The notes under the pieces were generated by a model. That model was given only the letters and a program-made list of their open reading frames with translations, was not told where the DNA came from and made no database searches. DNA of 64,000 bases from Bipolaris cookei (Eukaryota > Ascomycota > Dothideomycetes > Pleosporales > Pleosporaceae): assembly GCA_002286855.1 (NCBI GenBank), contig NRSV01000088.1:1-64000 (forward strand), given 5' to 3'. Position 1 is the first letter of the stretch. Each line of letters begins with the position of its first letter. A program made the translations under genes and the position numbers. Positions 21,008-32,580 of the stretch are shown piece after piece.

Positions 21008-21731
21008 ATGGCTCAATTCGACGACCAATCCTTCCTGCTAGACCCTCAGATTTATGGTCAAAACGAATTTCCCGATAGCACTACCAACCACATCAATTCA
21101 CCGATACCACCTTTGGTCCATGGTAATGGCATAGCACATTCATCAAGGTAAGCAGCCTATCTCTGGCCTATTTGAAAGCTGTGGAGTTAGAGAGTGGCTG
21201 ACTTGTGTTCAGCAACTTGACGAGGAATGACGCGCCAACATCAAGCACTGATGAAACATCATCTTCACTAACGAGATTGTTGAAACAAATGGTGGAGCTG
21301 TATATCGATGCAAGAAAGGAAACCAACGAAGCGAATAACATATTGCGCGAGGTGAACAAGATAGTGCATGAGGTGAAAACAATATCGCATAAAAATCGAG
21401 AAGAGCTGAGGAGGAGGGAAGAGGATTCGAGGAGGAGGGAAGAAAAGATGACGAGAGCATTAGAGGAAGTGACTCAGTGGATAAAGAGGCAGGAGCATGC
21501 AAAGAAGCGCACGTTGGAACCGCCACTGAGAGACGGACAATACCTACCAGAGCCAGATATGAGGCCTCGAGGCGTGCCTTATGTATCTCAAAATCCTCGC
21601 CAGTATGGTCTTGCAACAGAGCCGCATTGGTATGTCCACTTCCCTTATATTGGCCTTCGTATCACTGAATTTTGATAAGGCCTACCGGCGGATACACCAC
21701 AGAGCCTTACCATCCGCGCGACGCATGGTAG
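21008..21731 (+). CDS. Coiled-coil hypothetical protein, three exons, 202 aa
   Basis: Exon 1 (21008-21147) starts MAQFDDQSFLLDPQIYG. Intron 1 is 21148-21212 (GTAAGC donor, GCTGAC branch, TTCAG acceptor). Exon 2 (21213-21629) encodes a long charged helix from LTRLLKQMVELYIDARKE to EEVTQWIKRQE, with RREEDSRRREEK at its centre. Intron 2 is 21630-21679 (GTATGT donor, ATAAG acceptor). Exon 3 (21680-21731) ends DAW. Frames agree across both junctions. The N-terminus is polar and disordered and the C-terminus is Pro/Tyr-rich. No known domain is recognised beyond the coiled coil. It is convergent with the bZIP-like gene at 22026-22726, which also ends in a helical region. Confidence 0.6.
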
Positions 21732-22025
21732 GCTTTAGATAGGACGTGAAATCTGAACACACCCACACACCGGAGAGCTTTACTAGAGCGTCACATATCT
21801 TATCAATCTTTACAAGATCTACAGCTAACTATAGGGCACTATCAATATTAAGTGTGACTCTTTCACTACAGGTCATCTTCGTAGTGGTAGTGTACGCACG
21901 ATGTTTTTGTGTGTCAACCTTAGTGAGGGGGCAGGTAACGCAGATAAAGCAAGGAGGATAGTCCAATCATCAGATTACTACTCAGGCGATATCTACACAG
22001 TCATATTTGAGTTTCATAATAGTGT

Positions 22026-22726
22026 TTAAATTATCTGATTCCTCGCCTTCTCCAGCTGTGCGCTCAGCTGCATGATCGCCCTACGCTGTTCGTGCTGGAC
22101 ACTATACTTATACACCTGCTCACTGAGCGATCGAATTGTATCCTCAGAAATACCGTATGTTCCACCCAAAACTGCAGTAGATGCATGGGGATTATACTGA
22201 ATTCTTGGAACGACCGATGGTTTTTGCGGTACAGCAGGTTGCTGCTGACCTTGGTATACTCGGCTGACGAGATCTTTGAATTTAGGGTTGACGCGCGCAA
22301 TAGGGCCCTGCAAAGACTTCTTAACGTTGAGATCTTCGACGCTGACCAAAAGTCTATCAACATCTTGTTCTATCCTAGCCACGCGCTCCAACAGTGTGAG
22401 TGATGTGCTGGGTGGATCTGGCTCTCTTCTTTGATTGGAGACATTCTCCATATCGGTCGAGACTTCTTGCGCATCAGCTCCCGGAGGATCGACTGCAGTT
22501 GGTGGTTCTTCTTCTGTCTCGTCCCTTGTCGTGCAGTCTGATGGAGAAGCGTATGAAGTTATTTTCTTCATCTTTAGTTTTCTACGCGACAGTCAGCCGG
22601 CGCTTGGGCTACACTTGACAAATCTACAATAAACACATACTCTCTGTATCTTCGCTGCGCTTCCCTATTGCATAATTTACGTGCTTCTTTCGCTTGAGAT
22701 GTGGTTTTGTACTTCTTGTTCGCCAT
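22026..22726 (-). CDS. bZIP-like (YAP/AP-1 type basic region) protein, two exons, 213 aa
   Basis: Exon 1 (22641-22726) encodes MANKKYKTTSQAKEARKLCN and the start of a basic region. A 59-nt intron (22582-22640; GTATGT donor, GCTGAC branch, CGTAG acceptor) follows. Exon 2 (22026-22581) continues in frame. The junction assembles NREAQRRYREKLK, which fits the NxxAQxxFR basic-region signature of fungal AP-1-like bZIP factors. No clear leucine zipper directly follows; instead there is an acidic disordered segment and a later helix (LLERVARIEQDVDRLLVSVEDL, about residues 92-113) and a C-terminal coiled coil (EQRRAIMQLSAQLEKARNQ). The zipper is therefore atypical or displaced, and DNA binding should be treated as likely but untested. 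Confidence 0.6.
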
Positions 22727-23101
22727 GGATAGATAATTAAAAAAAAACTTGTTGCAATGAATCGTAGCCGGTTGTGATAGATACTACACTTTTGCACGGC
22801 AAGCCAAGTGACAAATTGAGGTTTAAAACCATCCCAAGTCTAGTTACGGATAAGAAGTCGGTATTAAGGTTGCACTACAAACAGCAGCGTGAGGATATTC
22901 AAGCATAGTGGGTGTTGGGCAATGGCGTAGTGGTTACAATCTTGATTGAAGGAACCTGCTAAGCCGTAAGCATAATCATTTTGAGCCTCGGCTACAGCAT
23001 CATGCCAGCCACAATGTGTGGGCCTTCAAGTAGAGTGGATCTCAACATCCCGAAGGGTTGGAAGAAGCTATTAGGGTAAGCACAGACACTAGCGATAGTC
23101 C
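22727..23101. other. Intergenic, no gene seen
   Basis: This is the promoter side of the bZIP-like gene. It shows a run of A/T just upstream of the start and nothing else identifiable. Confidence 0.4.
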
Positions 23102-23686
23102 TCACAGGCCCTGTGCAGAGTTTGCATACCCATTGATGCAAACACAACACTCGCAAGCCCAGGGCAGCTCGGTTTGCAAGGGATACGGTGGATGAGAGGG
23201 TGTGTGAACAACTCGACTGACCGCGTCATACAGGCCGGGACTGATGTGTACTTCCCAATCGAGAAATGACAAAAATTCTCTCTCGATCAGATTCACCTCC
23301 ACGTTCGAGAAGCCAGCGAAGCCACATTCAGGGAAAGCACTGCACTCCGCCCAGCAAGTGTTGTTTACGCTGCTATCATTGTAGACCTTATGCGCCATCA
23401 TCAAAGCCGCTAGGAAAACCCGATGAGGGGTAGACGGTCTCATTAAAAAACTACAGGGAGGTAGGCGCTCCTGGAACCGTGAAAGATATATGAGACACAT
23501 GATGAGTTCCGGGACGGTGGCGTAGGATCGTAGAATGACGTATAATACGAATTCGTCAATGGAGGGAAGATGAGTTTCTTCTATACTTGGCGTGGGATTG
23601 CATGTGCGTATTGCAGTCTTGGTTGCCTCAGTAGTGCGATCGATGAGGTTGGATAGTTGTTCAAGCTTAGTAAGTTGATGAAACAT
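23102..23686 (-). CDS. Cyclin, Pho80/PCL-like
   Basis: One frame of 194 residues runs from ATG at 23686. The cyclin box is clear: VLYVILRSYATVPELIMCLIYLSRF then RVFLAALMMAHKVYNDSSVNN, with the Lys that contacts the partner kinase, and NLIEREFLSFLDWEVHIS. The order and spacing match the Pho80-type N-terminal cyclin fold, whose members pair with Pho85-like kinases in phosphate, glycogen or cell-cycle control. It is shorter than many fungal PCL proteins because the tail after the box is brief (ends NGYANSAQGL). No introns are needed. The substrate is unknown. Confidence 0.8.
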   Translation of the reverse strand: MFHQLTKLEQLSNLIDRTTEATKTAIRTCNPTPSIEETHLPSIDEFVLYVILRSYATVPELIMCLIYLSRFQERLPPCSFLMRPSTPHRVFLAALMMAHKVYNDSSVNNTCWAECSAFPECGFAGFSNVEVNLIEREFLSFLDWEVHISPGLYDAVSRVVHTPSHPPYPLQTELPWACECCVCINGYANSAQGL

Positions 23687-25182
23687 GTTTAGCTGGAGGC
23701 TAAGAGGGCATGCGCACGCAACTCGGCAAGAAGATCGATGGCTATAAATCCATGCACCGTTGGGGGTTTGCAGAGCTACAAAATAGGTTTGGCTGCCGCT
23801 GAAACACTAAAGTGCATTGTGCACACCATCGTGTTCGTTATCGGAACGGGAAGCCCCGCAAATTGGAGGTGGATACTCACAATCAATGGTCTGTAAGCAC
23901 AAGTAGACCTTCCTTGCTTTGTGATCGTTTCGCTGAATGGCCGTGGTCACATCTCAAACGGACTTTCGTCCATTCAACGTAAGCCGACCTAGGTACTTGC
24001 TTGTTGGCTTATCTTTTATAACTATGCTATTTGTCGCTCACTTTATGCGTTGTGACCTTTTGTATTCGGTTGAGTAGTTTTTGTTTTCGGCACATTTCCG
24101 TCTCCTGCACATCTGCGCGCTCCATCCTGGCTCGTGTGAAGCATTGCCAGATCGGTGTTTCTCACAGAGCCAATAGCGGTTTTTTTTCATTGGTGTAGTT
24201 CATGTTATTAGCAAAGACGATAGGACTATTGAAACAGCCAACTGAGGTCAGCCTAAACCTAACAAGATCCTTGTAATTGTGAGGTTAGAAATATCTCATT
24301 TAGCACCTGCTGCAGCTAGCAAGACATGACATCTTTACATAACTACATACAATGCTGTGACCGAAGAGTACGACTTCAATTCTGCTAGCAGCAAACACAC
24401 TTGCACCTGGCTATTTAGAGAGTGAAATACATGGTTTGGATGATGCGTATGGCTGACGCTTAGCCTTAAGCGAGTTAGCTGATTCTGCTGATACGTTGTT
24501 TAAGCAGTTTTTTCTTTGCTGTACATAAGCGAAATACTAACATAAATGAGTATGTATAGTGTATAACAGAATGCTTTATTGTAAAAGCTGTGTATAATAC
24601 TTACTTAATGAGTGGATAAAACGAGCTGCTAGTTCCTGAGCTACGAAGTCGTTGGCGATTGTAATTTTACCCCTGCGCATTGTCGCCCAACGGTTTTAGT
24701 ACACCTCACCCTCCATAATTAGTTCACGGCTAAGTGCTCGCTATAGCACAGTCAATTTCATTGCTTGATCTTTGATGAAATGATCCATAACTAACTAGCC
24801 TTTCGAAGTCAGTTCTACAAGGCAGGAATAGAATGCTTATTCATGTCATCAAGTGCTAGTCTTTTAGGGCCCTGAATTATGTATATAAGTATGTCTACTG
24901 CATATTCGATAGTGTAATCACGCTTACTTTTAGGGTTGTATTAATCTTCTATTACTTTGTAATTTAGTAAGCGCATGATTTACTTAGTTAGCATAATCAA
25001 TATTCACTTCGTACCCTAAGCGTCATTCTTAACTAATTGTTCTTTATAAAATATGCTCCACAAGATGTTAAATGGCTATTCAAAGAACTTGTTTCCGCTG
25101 CATACACTGATTGATATATCAGTCTATTTAACAATCAGCTGATTGTACACTGCATATTTCAATATTATTTTCCAACTTAACT
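23687..25182. other. AT-rich gene-free stretch
   Basis: No credible ORF. The second half (24,450-25,180) is strongly AT-rich with many TAA and TTA triplets, as in RIP-affected relics, but no element family can be identified by eye. Confidence 0.5.
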
Positions 25183-26698
25183 ATGCCTTCTAGTAAAGTA
25201 TCCCTGCCAGAAAGAGAGGTTAGTAGGCAGTCTGTACAATCTGTTCTGCAGGAAAAAGCAAAAAAAGCAACAAAAGAAATATAAGCTACACAATCATAGC
25301 AGCCTTGCTCGAGCTGTAGAGACAGGAGCTGCAGATGAGATAGAGCGGATTTTAGTGAGGAAAGAAATGGAAGTAGATGTTATCATGGAAGGAAGTTCAC
25401 TTCTAAGCAAAGCATGCTGTCAACGTAACAAAAGAGTAGTGAAGTTGCTCCTGAAACATGGTGGAGATGTCAACAGACAAGATGAAGATGGTGACACCGC
25501 GATGCACAAAGTAGCTGCTTGGGGCGACTACGATATAATTGTTCAGTTTTTGGACAAGAAACCAGAAATTAACGCCAAAGGTAGGCTTGGATGGACCCCC
25601 CTTCACTACGCAGCTGCACACGGCGGAGAACAAGCAGTTCTCCTGCTTATTGACCGAGGAGCCGCTATTGATGCAAAAAGCATCAATGGCTCTACGGCAC
25701 TCCATGAAGCATGCTATCGAAATCAGAAAGACGTAGTAAAGTCGCTCTTGAAAAAAAGAGTGGATGTTAACACACAAGACAACAACGGTTACACCGCACT
25801 ACATCGAGCTTCAGCCGCACAGGATAGTATTGAATTACTTGCCCCTAAAGCTGACCTCACTATAAGAGATCAAGGTGGCCGCACAGCGCTTCACGATGTA
25901 TCTTTCCGTGGTACTGTGAAATCGGTCAAGACACTTATCACGAATGGAGCGGATGTCAACGTGAAAGCCAAAGATGGCTCGACTCCTCTGCACGAAGCAT
26001 GTAAACGCGGCGATGATGTTGAGAATATTGCGACTATTCTCTGTAAAGCGAAGGCAGATATCAACGCGAAAGATAACCGGGGTTGCACTCCACTCCATGT
26101 AGCGCTTGAGAACCGTAATGGGAACAGGATTGAGTTTCTTATCGGCGAGGGAGCAGATATCGTAGTAGCAGACAATCTGGGGAGAACCCCACTGCATATA
26201 GCGTTGTCGATGAGCACTAAGGAAGCATGCAACCTGCTTATTAATAAAGGAGCCCCTGTTAACCAAATGAATTGCCGTGGCAACACCCCTCTTACTGCAG
26301 CTATGACTTACAGACACGAGGACATTTCCGATATACTATCCATAATTCAAGATCACATCGACTTCCAAAACCGACAAGGATATACTGCACTTCATTTGGC
26401 ATGTCTTTTTGGGGACGAAGAAAAAATCAGTGCGCTAGTTACCAACGGAGCAGGCCTCGATGTGCAAAATGGAAGTGGTGGTACTCCCATTTTCATGGCA
26501 ATATTTGCTGAAAATGTGAATGTCATGCAATATCTTATTAAACAGGGTGCTGATATCAATGCAAATGACAAGCAAGGCCGCACTGCCCTTAAGTATGCAA
26601 TGGAGAGTGAATCAAAGGACGCAATTACTCTGCTTGAAGAACATGGAGCAAGCTATGATAAGATTGTCCATCAAGGCAAAGAACAACGGCATAGATAA
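25183..26698 (+). CDS. Ankyrin-repeat protein (5' end possibly frameshifted)
   Basis: The main frame is open from about 25,230 and has its first ATG at 25367 (443 residues). It holds about 12 ankyrin repeats, for example GWTPLHYAAAHGGEQAVLLLIDRGA, GSTALHEACYRNQKDVVKSLL and GYTALHLACLFGDEEKISAL. Repeats are divergent, unlike those of the second ankyrin gene. Upstream, an ATG at 25183 opens MPSSKVSLPEREVSRQ, which ends at TAA (25281-25283). The ankyrin frame continues the sense of that segment (KLHNHSSLARAVETG) one base out of register, near a run of A residues. Either the true start is 25367 or a one-base change has split the gene. The N-terminal part resembles the 36.4-38.1 kb ankyrin gene (ACCxRxK...AWGxxDI). 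Confidence 0.75.
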
Positions 26699-28210
26699 AC
26701 TACAACTCTGTTACACGCAGTATTATCCCTGACACCAGACTTACCAACGAACAAGCTAGTCAAGCCGGTGCCTTTAGCTTAGCTAATTAGCTGGTTTGTG
26801 TTAATAAAGGCTTGGCTAGCTTCTTCGTTCTGGCATCTTGGTCTAGCTTGTTAGCTTGCTCAGCTTTCTCGACCTAGTTAATGATCTTAGGTGTTAAGTT
26901 GCCAATCAACTAACTAATTAGATAATTTGTGTGTTAATTACTTCATCGAGCGCCATATCAGTGATCGTGCCTGTTGTAGTGTATTAGTTAGTTTGTTGGA
27001 TAGTTAATGGATATACCTGCTAAACATTCATAGTAGGGAAGAAGGAGCATTTACTAAAATTTTCGGTGGCTGGGCCCGTCCACCTCATGAGGTCTAAACT
27101 CCTTCACTTTCAACCTTTCGGCTTTAGCCTCTTTTGGTCCTTGGTTTCAACACAGCTGCTAAAACAGTTGTCCCTAAATCCAGCTCTCTCCAACCATCGT
27201 AACTGACTAGTTAAATACGAACTGCATAGCGGCAAGCGATTGGGGCCCAATTTTCCACCTCTGTGGCTCTGAAAGATCGGCAAGCTCAGTAACTAACTAA
27301 ACAAGCGCTCATTGTCATAGCTTAAAGCTGGTGTTCGTTATATTTTCATGGAAGGCGGGCTAAAGCTGGGGAAACTATGGCGTAGCTCTGGCCAGTATTC
27401 TACTAGTTCATGAACTAATTAATTAGTTAGTATCGTAGGTACCTTTTTCAATGATCAGCTCAGATAGTTGATTTCGATTATTCGTACTCGTCTCACACAT
27501 TGTCAGTAGCGTTTGTCTGCTCTAAACTATGGATAATGTCGCTAATCTCATTACTTTCATAATCTAGGAAGAATGACCAGAGCCAACAGTCTTGTTTGAT
27601 CTAGCTACGTCGCGAGTCTGGCCAACTTCTGTCTTCTCGACGGCACTCCCAACATCTGCCTTTCGAACATTTTAGGCTTCTAAGACAGAAGAGTCCGAAA
27701 GAATCGCATAATTGCTATCTTTCGTTGGCGATCAATCAGAGGCGGGTGGATGACGTTAGCACTTCGTCTCAGGACGTGATCTTACGCCACACTGGTTGTG
27801 CTTAAATTTTGTTAAGCACTGCTTGCTGCCGTGGTCTGAATATTTCGTGTATAATGACTTTCTGAATCATCGACAATTCATTGCCGCCTGCTAAAAGCTG
27901 TTACATAGGCAGTTTAAGTGAGAAGTGAGATGGATCTTGTTACAAGTGTAGAACAGCTTCTAAAAAACACTGTGATAGCAAGCTTCGAACAGATTTGGAT
28001 TTTGTATAGTGCTATCAAAAAAGTGATAAAGGAAACATCTAGAAGTGAACAAAATCTAGGTATTATAAGACATGTAACTCTCAAATAATATAAAAATGAT
28101 CTACTCTGTTGTAGGTACGCCCAAGCCGGCTTCTCTAGGATCTTGAATGATGAAAACTATGCTTTTGTTGACGGCTGTTGATAGGAAGCTAGGGAAAACA
28201 TAATGACCAT
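26699..28210. other. Repetitive AT-rich spacer
   Basis: Contains several near-palindromic TTAGCTAATTAGC / AACTAACTAATTA-type stretches (26,775-27,430) typical of mutated transposon DNA here. No coding frame. Confidence 0.45.
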
Positions 28211-28727
28211 CTACAAAAAAACCAATTTGTTCCTCACATCATTGACTTGGGATTTGACCTCCTCAAAATCCTTTTTATCGACTCGAATATTGAGATCTGT
28301 TTCTCCAGATCCTCCCAGGTTTTTCTTCAGTCTGGAAATTTCGGCTTCTAGCCTATGTACTTGACCAGCAAGTTCAGAATTCTTTTTCCTCGTGCTCTCC
28401 AACAGACTGGCAGGAACCATTTCTACGTCATCGGAGGCTTTTCTCTTGAGTCTAGATTTTGCAGAACTTTGCTGCACTCCAGTTTGTAGTCTCTCAGGAG
28501 TCTGTCCACTGCCTTCTTCCTCACTCGTTTCGATTGGATCGGACTCGGCTTCGGTATCAGATACATGTTCTCTTTCCTTAGATTTATTAGCGAGCTCTGA
28601 GTGCAGAACAATGCTTAACACCTATAAGTTTTTGAGAAGCTATACATACCTGCGGTGGAGTGTGATGATGAAAGAATTTAGGTCGCTTTGCTCGACCAGA
28701 CTCCGGATTATTAGCCCCAGCATGCAT
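28211..28727 (-). CDS. Coiled-coil hypothetical protein, probably two exons, about 153 aa
   Basis: Exon 2 (28211-28594) encodes an acidic stretch (DTEAESDPIETSEEEGSGQ), a basic segment (AKSRLKRKASDD) and a heptad-like helix (LAGQVHRLEAEISRLKKNL). A plausible exon 1 (28650-28727) begins MHAGANNPESGRAKRPKFFH and ends at a GTATGT donor. A 55-nt intron with acceptor CAGAG keeps the frame. The layout (basic segment, then helix) is reminiscent of small nuclear or DNA-associated proteins, but no family is recognised. The acceptor choice is uncertain because CAG two bases earlier would shift the frame. Confidence 0.4.
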
Positions 28728-30853
28728 GTTGAAGAGGTGAGGAGAAAGAGGTATGATGGTTGGAAAACGCTGCTAGGACAGACTGGCTCTATATACACCC
28801 CCCTTTACCCCTGGACAGGATACAGGCAGCAACATCTCCAACTGATACTTGGCGCCTCTTCCTTGGCTCCAATGCCAACCCCTTGATTTCCTTTATCCTC
28901 CCTGGCTACCGTTATGGGTGGCCGGATCAAACCTGACCAATTCATGCAACGGGGCTGAAAATGGTGTGACTATGGGGGCTGACTTATTCTCCACCAATAC
29001 GAGGTGGCTTGATTATGGGATTCTCCTTGTCCCTAGGGATCTGAAGGAAGAATGTGACTCAATCCCGCCTTTGGTTCCCGGCTTCCATTTTGGCTCCTTG
29101 TCTGATCGGAACGAAATTCTCACAACGTTTTGATGGGAAATTCTGGCTACGCAGCTTGCATGTCTACACTGCTTTGCTTTTTAACAGCATCTATGACGAT
29201 AATCTGCTAGTCGATGGATATGAGGGGCCTTTCGTGCGCCTACCCGGACGGAAAATCAGGTCGTATCCTTGAGACATGATAGGGCTCAGCGTATCCCAGA
29301 AAAAGCAACGCTCCGTCAGAGCTGCAGGCACACCTTCGGATGTAAAAAGAAGGCATGGCTGGAGCGACGATTTATTGCCTGTTTCAGCAAACCTCCGGTG
29401 CTGTTTTGTGGCAAGAACTAGTGTCGTGGCCACTACCAAGTCAATCGCCACTGCCTACAGTTTGGTGCTGTTCATAGTGGCTATTTCAGGGGGACAGCAA
29501 TCTCTAGCGCATTCGAGATATGCCATATTCGTGTTTTCGACAAATGGATATCTTCTTCATAGGCACAATCTTCCATATGCACATACCGAGATCGCGTAGG
29601 AGGAGAGCGACACTGTTTCTTGACGTCTTCCACAGGATAAAGACCTAAGAACGGGACGGAGGATTTACCCAATATAGATTGATGTCTCTTTTCCTGCGCA
29701 AGAGACGGCCCTAGGGGCCGCACAGCCGACAATCATGCCTGGAAGTCCCTGCCAGGCAACTATACCAAGGAGAGCAGCCCCTATTTCATGCACGATCGAA
29801 GGTTGTTCAGCTTGGTCACGCGCATGAAAATCCAAAAAGACACAAGTAGTTAGATCGAGGCACTCTTTAATCAGTAACAACTGGAGCTCTGATACATGCT
29901 CTTTCAACCGCTATCGCATTTTGTAGACCAGAAAGTACATCTTGCTGCATATCTGAGTCGTTAGCAGAAAGCTTTTAGGACCAACAATAGATACCCGATC
30001 TAAAACTTCTCATGGTAAAGCCGCTTCGACAAAAAGTCAGTAACTACCCGCAGGGTATAATAGGTTCACTGCTAAGGTGTACTGAGAGAAAGATGAAAAG
30101 CATTGCGATAGGAAAGCTTCACAAGAGGAGCGAAAAAAGAGATTACGATTAATTAGGCGTCTTTTGGAATCAGCGTTCGGAAGCTAATAGGCTCCAATTT
30201 GTTACCTTACACATTCATATCATTTACAACTGACGGAGTTTATAAGCCAGCGCCGCACCCCACTAACTTCGCGCACCTCTATACCTATACAGCCCTGCCA
30301 CAAAATAATAAAATTCGTAGTTATAGACCTTTACTGCCTACCTCTTTCAGCTATAGTTCTCTTACTAAAAAGACTTTAGAGGTGAGAACGGATGTATTTT
30401 TGGCGGTAAATCTTAGATGGCTGTTCTATTTTCTTGCCAGAGAACTGAAAAACGATTAGGTAAACACTCACGAGGTTATTAGGTCTGAAATATCATGAGA
30501 CGGAGTATCGGCAGTGAATCCATATACAATATTGCTTGCAAATAGCTATGAATTCACGATTAGGCGAAGAACAGATTGAGAAATATGGGTTCATAGTGTG
30601 AAGAATAGACAACAGCTCAAATTTCTGAATTCAGGTAAGAATCTTAAGTAACAGTACGAAACTGGGTAGAAGATAAACATGTTAACATGCTGACGACGTC
30701 AAAGTTTGGTTGTGTTCTCCTTGTGCGTGTAAGCACGATTGCTAGTGGGTGTTAGCGTTGACGACAGACTGAGATAATTGATCATCCTGTTGGTCAGCAA
30801 CTTGCTTCGCGTGTGCTATAACATGACCTTGTCTGATCGTCTGAAAGAATACG
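28728..30853. other. Gene-poor stretch with one transposon-end-like motif
   Basis: ORFs here are short and unsupported. At about 30,245-30,275 the sequence GCGCCGCACCCCACTAA resembles the terminal region of the Fot-type elements at 4.25 kb and 54.5 kb, so a decayed element end probably lies here. Confidence 0.4.
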
Positions 30854-31532
30854 ATGCTGATTGCATTTCCGTATCCTTGTTGCATTGCTTCTCAAATCTC
30901 GCCGAACCACTACAAGACAGGTATACAGTGGGTTAAGCAGTTTTTCCAAGATGCGAATCCTCTTGCGCCATTGTCAATGTCAGAATGGAGACATGTCTTT
31001 GCAAACTCTTGCAGGACACAGCGAATGCATCAACTCTGTGGTCTTTTCACATGACTCAAACTTTCTAGCGTCTGCATCATGTGATGAAACTGTTAAGTTA
31101 TGGAAAGCATCTAGCGGCGAGTGTCGATACACATTTGTAGGCCACCAAGACTGTGTTAATGATGTTCTTTTTTTACCTGGCTCGAAAAAGCTGGTGTCCG
31201 CATCATGCGACAACACAATAAAGATCTGGGATATGCAGAGTTTAGAGTGCGTGCAAACTTTGGATAGCCACAAGGACTGCGTTACCTCTGTGGCGTTTTC
31301 ACCTAGCTTGGATCAACTGGCATCAGCATCTTGCGACAAAACTGTCAGACTTTGGGACATGAAGAGCGGCCAGTGCGTACGCATCTTGCATGGCCACAAC
31401 GACGATGTCACCTCTGTCTCTTTCTTAGCGGGCTCAAATCAACTAGTGTCTGCATCATGCGATGGTATGATGAAGATTTGGGATTTGGACAGTACAGATT
31501 GCATACAAACCTGGAAGGGCAAACAGGATTAG
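30854..31532 (+). pseudogene. WD40 tail of a STAND/NLR-type protein, truncated and frameshifted
   Basis: The frame from 31000 encodes LQTLAGHSECINSVVFSHDS and about four to five WD40 units (ASASCDETVKLW, SASCDNTIKIWD, ASASCDKTVRLWD, SASCDGMMKIWD) before a stop at 31530-31532. Immediately upstream, in the frame starting at 30854, the linker that normally precedes such a propeller is present (VKQFFQDANPLAPLSMSEW). The two parts are one nucleotide out of register near 31,012. No NACHT or HET domain is found upstream. It is therefore a relic of a second NLR-type gene. Each blade carries Cys at the same positions (DCV and SCD), so the repeats were once homogenised. Confidence 0.7.
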
Positions 31533-32564
31533 CTAATTTCGTAGCATAGGCAGCCAGCTTAAGACTCTCAGAATTATGTATTGTGGCAGCATCGAGATAC
31601 TTGCATGACCTGATAATGGAGTGTAGAAAGAGCTATAGAGCTTGCTTACTCCAATGGCATTCCCTATTAATTTAAAATGCCATTTAATTAACTAATTACA
31701 TCATAAGAGAAGCCAAATTCCTCTATGCATAATTCGAGCGATAACGTACAGATATGGTCTTATCAAAGATCCGGAACTATGTATGTTGGTTAAGTGACGC
31801 TATATATTTCAGGAAAATGGAATTTAGGATCTTAACTAATTAGCTAACTAGTTAGTACTTTTTATGCATTCAACTTCCGCTGTAAGTAGCACGAAGGTCT
31901 GCGTGCACTTTTGTCTTCTAGCGATACCTGTCAGCCTTATCTCTCCTCACCAATCATGAACCACATTGTAATTATGGCTAACTACTTATGGTATTTCTCG
32001 AGATATAGTTAGAGTAACTAGTAGTCTTTAGAGATCTTTTAGCTAGAAATAGTAAATAGATTATTCTTATAGTAACAGGCAATAAGAACAGAAAGTAATT
32101 ACGGTTCCATTCTCCTATGGATAAGAAAAGCTGCAAGCGTTGGGAAGGGTCTAGATTAAATGCTCATCATCAAGCCGTACACCAAATCCAAAATCGCGAC
32201 TTCAATGACGCAAGACATCTTGATACTGCAACCGCTCGTGGACAATGAAACTTAGCTATCCACATGCAAGGCAATATCCTTTCTAAGCCTTAATTCTACG
32301 CTACACAGGGAAGCATCATAGTGCAAGCTTCTATTTTTTAGGTTCTTTCATTGCCAGAAACACATCATATACCGTCGTGAAGTGCTAGGTCTATAATTAC
32401 CTCGCTATAAAGTACTTAGGATAGTTACCAAAGATAGCACTATACGTATTCAGTACCTCCTCTTAAGAGCAGAGAAAGTGGTCGAATGCATCTTTAATGC
32501 TAGTAAAGGTAATTGTAGTTAGCAGAGTCAAATAGATGTATATTGTGCGGAAGTAATTCAAGAT
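31533..32564. other. AT-rich gene-free stretch
   Basis: No ORF with support. Contains TTAACTAATTAGC-type degenerate palindromes and ends at an AC microsatellite. Confidence 0.45.
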
Positions 32565-32580
32565 ACACACACACACACAC
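32565..32580. repeat. (AC)8 microsatellite at the LINE 3' end
   Basis: Eight AC units abut the 3' terminus of the LINE fragment that lies on the minus strand. It may be the element's simple-repeat tail. Confidence 0.8.

Noticed and set aside
28392..28886. 164-codon plus-strand ORF
   Set aside because: It is antisense to the coiled-coil gene at 28211-28727 and low in complexity.
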